From Barthelona sp. PAP020 (taxonomy: Eukaryota; Metamonada: BaSk clade): DNA of 20,214 nt. How positions within the stretch are numbered: position 1 is the first letter of the stretch; every line of letters starts with the position of its first letter. Location of the stretch: positions 1 through 20,214 of the forward strand of contig JARQWU010000192.1 in assembly GCA_040182905.1 (NCBI GenBank). The letters run 5' to 3'. The notes beneath the pieces were generated by a model. It ran no database searches, was not told where the DNA came from, and saw nothing but the letters and a program-made list of their open reading frames with translations. Shown here piece by piece: positions 17,272 to 20,214 of this stretch. Both the position numbers and the translations under genes were made by a program.

Positions 17272-19356
17272 ATGATGTATCAATTTAAATATGTTATTGG
17301 ATCGCTTTTAATTGCTATTTTCTTTTCAAATGTGTATTGTTTTTCTTCGACAACCATTACTTCTTTAAATGCTTTGACTATTAATGGTGATAAAAGATTT
17401 TATATGAATATTGGTGAAACAATATCAAAATCTTCGATTGGAATTTTGAATTTGACCATACCTTCAAATGAAATGAATCGACGAAGGTTTATACAATTTT
17501 CATCATCCTTTAACTTGGCTAATATAAACGTTACTCAGTTTTTCAATTTAACTTATGGCTCAACGCTTATAAAATACACTGATAATTTGCCTGAAACAAT
17601 TATTTTTGATTCAAACAATTTGACCGTCAATATTTCTTTTGACTTTAGCAAAATTTTTATGTTGAATAATGCTTTAAATCCCTTTTATATCACTATTGGT
17701 ACTGAATTATGCTCAGGGAACTTTAGTCTTCCAAAGACATCTGATTCATATATCATTAAAGGTTATCAAGGTATTTTACAGCAATTTAACTTAATATTGC
17801 CAGTGGGTATAACGAAGGCGTTGTTTAAAATGACTCTTGAAGATATTTCAACAAGCTCTTCAGTTGACTGTTTTTGGATGGATTTTTTCGGGGAAAATAG
17901 ACATATATTACCATATAAGTACTATTATTTTAACCAAAAAACTGCTTTAAGTTATCAAGTTGAAGATACTACTGGAAAACGACTGTTTTCTTTTAATTAT
18001 ACTGTAGAATCAATCAACGACAATGTAGTGGAACTTTCACAACCAACTTATGAACTTCAAACTCCTGGAAATTATCTTTTCTTAATAAAACCGAACACTT
18101 TTAGCAACATCAATGGTGTCATGTTCAAGAAATCACAAGAGATCTTCACCAATAATCAGACATATCGTTTATTTAAGCTTGAAGTCAATTCTATGTTGAC
18201 AAATGGCAACTGTTTGGGCTTTCCCTATGATAGATTTTCCCCTGATCCAACAATTTTTTGTAAAGGGTATTCGTATTATGGCCATATTCGTATTCAAGTC
18301 TTGACTACACCAGTTATTTTTGATTCATTGACAACATGTCAGATAAACAGTGGCAGAAAGACATACTGTGTCCAAATTGGATCAACTGGCAACTATATAG
18401 TCTCCTCATGGAACCTTGGTGCTTTGGCTGAACAATATGATGTTTCTTCGTCAGGTGTATATACTTCCTTGGATGTTGGTATTGGGGTGATTAATTATGC
18501 TGTTGGCAATACTTATCTTTATAGAAGTTATTTTAAACATAGCACTGCAGGTGTTTTGAATGTCGAACACCTTCGTAACAATGAGAAATCCTATATTGTT
18601 GCTGCAAATGGGTACTTTCGATTGGTACCACCAAATACCCCTTCAACTATCCTGGGCTTCTATTACGCTTCTTCATCTCACAGTAATCAGGCTGTTTATG
18701 TGTATCGTCAGCCACAATCCTCTATGACTCTGTATGCAGCGTTGTCCACAACAAGTATGTATGACAATGACACATTAATGGTTTCAGCCTACCCTAAAAC
18801 ATGTCCTGAAGAGGTTAGCGCAGATGGGTTTTATTCGCTACCTACTGCAATCAACACGTATTCCTTCAAAGTCAAATCAATCAAGCACTATGGATTGATC
18901 AGTTGGAAATCTGAATATTCTGTTTGCATGAAGATTTGTTTGAGGAATGGATGTTACAAAAGATGCTCTAGTACTGTCATCTCAAGTGTAATGGCTGATT
19001 CCTTTATAATTCCTCCTTTTGAAAATGCACAAATCACACTAAGTGCTTCTTATTCCATTAAGTTCATATACCAAATAATCAACACACTTTTGATTGAAAA
19101 CTGTGACGTTGGATATGGTTACCGAACGATTACTGGATGTGAATCTATTCTTTGCAGGTATGACACTTATCCCACTGCATCATGCGCCAAAACTTTAACA
19201 AGTAGTGATGATGAATTGGATTCTAGCACCTGGTTTTTAGTTTTAGGCATTATTGGTTTTTATGGTGGTATTCCTTTATTGGTATTGATATGCAACTTTG
19301 AGTGGAGCGAGGTCGAATTTGAAATGGAAAGAATCAAGAAACGCAGACAAAAATAA
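17272..19356 (+). CDS. Secreted/type I transmembrane glycoprotein, family unknown
   Basis: A 694-residue protein. The first ATG of a double ATG (17272, 17275) is used; both give the same signal peptide. Residues 1 to about 25 form a signal peptide (hydrophobic GSLLIAIFF, then an Ala/Cys-type cleavage region). Residues about 26-650 are a mainly beta-looking extracellular part with many N-glycosylation sequons (NLT, NVT, NIS, NFS, NYT, NQT, NDT). Cysteines are sparse at first and dense between about 535 and 640. A transmembrane helix (about 653-676) ends the protein with a short basic tail ending IKKRRQK, which could be a cytosolic anchor. I do not recognise any domain. The architecture suits a cell-surface receptor or adhesin-like protein, by inference only. 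The gene is divergent from the CAF-1 gene with 104-167 bp between them. A poly(A) signal is at 19426-19431. Confidence 0.85.
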   Translation: MMYQFKYVIGSLLIAIFFSNVYCFSSTTITSLNALTINGDKRFYMNIGETISKSSIGILNLTIPSNEMNRRRFIQFSSSFNLANINVTQFFNLTYGSTLIKYTDNLPETIIFDSNNLTVNISFDFSKIFMLNNALNPFYITIGTELCSGNFSLPKTSDSYIIKGYQGILQQFNLILPVGITKALFKMTLEDISTSSSVDCFWMDFFGENRHILPYKYYYFNQKTALSYQVEDTTGKRLFSFNYTVESINDNVVELSQPTYELQTPGNYLFLIKPNTFSNINGVMFKKSQEIFTNNQTYRLFKLEVNSMLTNGNCLGFPYDRFSPDPTIFCKGYSYYGHIRIQVLTTPVIFDSLTTCQINSGRKTYCVQIGSTGNYIVSSWNLGALAEQYDVSSSGVYTSLDVGIGVINYAVGNTYLYRSYFKHSTAGVLNVEHLRNNEKSYIVAANGYFRLVPPNTPSTILGFYYASSSHSNQAVYVYRQPQSSMTLYAALSTTSMYDNDTLMVSAYPKTCPEEVSADGFYSLPTAINTYSFKVKSIKHYGLISWKSEYSVCMKICLRNGCYKRCSSTVISSVMADSFIIPPFENAQITLSASYSIKFIYQIINTLLIENCDVGYGYRTITGCESILCRYDTYPTASCAKTLTSSDDELDSSTWFLVLGIIGFYGGIPLLVLICNFEWSEVEFEMERIKKRRQK

Positions 19357-20214
19357 TATTTCGTTTTAATTCTTTTGAGCTTACATTAACCAATGCCACC
19401 AATCTTGTATTTAGTTTTTGAAGTCAATAAATATGTCTTTTATATTTGTTTTGTGTGTGAATTCACCTTCAAGAATGATCAAGGTCTTTTTTGGAAATTT
19501 GAAAAGTTTTATAAACTTGATTGAATGAAGATGTAAAACAGAAAAATATTAACACACTTGAAAGACAAAGAAAAAGAACAAAGTTTCTTTAAATGTTCAT
19601 ATTTGCAAAAGAAGTGCAGCAAGTATTTCAAGAAAGGCAAATCAAAAAAGAAAAGGTAGAAATCATTTTTTTGAGGCAATCATCATCCTATATTGGCCTA
19701 AACAAGTTTCGATATTTTAAGATTACAAAATTTTTAATATTTGAATATTTTCAGCTTGTACAGGTTTCAAAACTTATATGAAGAGATTAACAGTTTACGC
19801 TTGAAATATATCAATGTGGAAGGGAAATTTGGCAAGTGGCAAGGAAAATAAAAATTTCAAACTTTCAAAAGTTTTCAAAAGGTTTCAACACAAAGTTTTA
19901 CTCAATTTACAATTTCATTTTGTTGCTGTGTCAATCTAGTCTTCAGTGAACTCTTTTTTTTTTTTGTAAGAATGAAAGAGAGTTCAATCTGCTAACATCT
20001 CAACCACAACCCTCGACTCCTAGGAGTTGGATATAAACTGTTCAGAAATTAACTTGGCAACAAGAAAAATTTCACCGAACGAAGACGCAAAGGAAGAACT
20101 GACCAAAATACTCCTGCATATAAAGCTAATAATCCCACAAGAAAGAAAATTTTAAATCTGGAAAAGAGGAGATCAAAACAATAAGAATTTTATTTTCTAA
20201 AGAACCGCACCTCT
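19357..20214. other. 858-nt region without a confident gene
   Basis: AATAAA at 19426-19431 ends the glycoprotein transcript. From about 19593 there is a 62-codon frame with coiled-coil-like content, but it has no clear partner exon. A 13-base T run is at 19953-19965 inside a 7-bp hairpin (GAACTCT...AGAGTTC, 19948-19985). A 12-base palindrome ACTCCTAGGAGT lies at 20016-20027. At 20049-20157, on the minus strand, a hydrophobic 35-residue frame ends in a stop and follows a TTTTCCAG-like acceptor, so it may be the last exon of a gene entering from beyond the window. A plus-strand frame overlaps it with equal plausibility. Confidence 0.45.

Noticed and set aside
19593-19850. Two-exon coiled-coil gene starting at ATG 19593 with a GTAGAA...TTTTCAG intron
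   Set aside because: The coiled-coil-like frame after the acceptor (from about 19758) is not in phase with the donor, and the in-phase frame stops within a few codons.
1-20214. Insertion sequence, transposon, CRISPR array, prophage or toxin gene
   Set aside because: No transposase, terminal repeats, spaced direct repeats or phage genes were seen; the gene set is eukaryotic housekeeping plus membrane proteins.

Overview
This is a compact, AT-rich nuclear genome fragment from a microbial eukaryote. The evidence is two short spliceosomal introns (GT...AG, both ending TAACATTCAG), AATAAA poly(A) signals shortly after several stop codons, standard stop codons, and a eukaryote-only gene set (TFIIIC, CAF-1, a RAI1/DXO nuclease, an RWD-DEAH helicase). 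Most genes have a single exon. I cannot fix the lineage. A compact early-diverging fungus (Rozella-like) or an AT-rich protist such as a heterolobosean would both fit.

Layout. 1-677: 3' end of a single-pass membrane protein gene, with a last intron at 487-569. 685-4404: an RWD-containing DEAH-box RNA helicase of the DHX57 type, starting 7 bases after the previous stop. 4708-5733: a cysteine-synthase-like PLP enzyme with altered active-site loops. 6108-7348: a two-exon DUF21/CBS (CNNM/CorC) membrane transporter of bacterial style, with a 41-nt intron. 7578-8474: a RAI1/DXO family mRNA 5'-end quality-control nuclease. 8475-8938: the most GC-rich noncoding stretch, with several perfect hairpins and a tRNA-type A box, a candidate RNA-polymerase-III RNA. 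8939-13432: the B-block-binding large subunit of TFIIIC. 13525-14898: a coiled-coil WD40 protein resembling WDR37. 15233-17104, minus strand: the large (p150-type) subunit of chromatin assembly factor 1. 17272-19356: an unrecognised secreted/type I membrane glycoprotein. 19357-20214: no confident gene.

The genes are not an operon or an obvious functional module. Most concern housekeeping information processing: RNA helicase, cap quality control, Pol III initiation, histone deposition. They are interspersed with a sulfur/amino-acid enzyme, an ion transporter and two membrane or surface proteins of unknown role. The observations most worth a second look are the shared 3' end of the two introns, the structured noncoding island next to the TFIIIC gene, the bacterial-type CNNM gene, the divergent cysteine synthase, the Ser-Pro array in CAF-1, and a palindromic TATA element centred between the CAF-1 and glycoprotein genes. 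I found no clear evidence for a wholly new multi-gene system.
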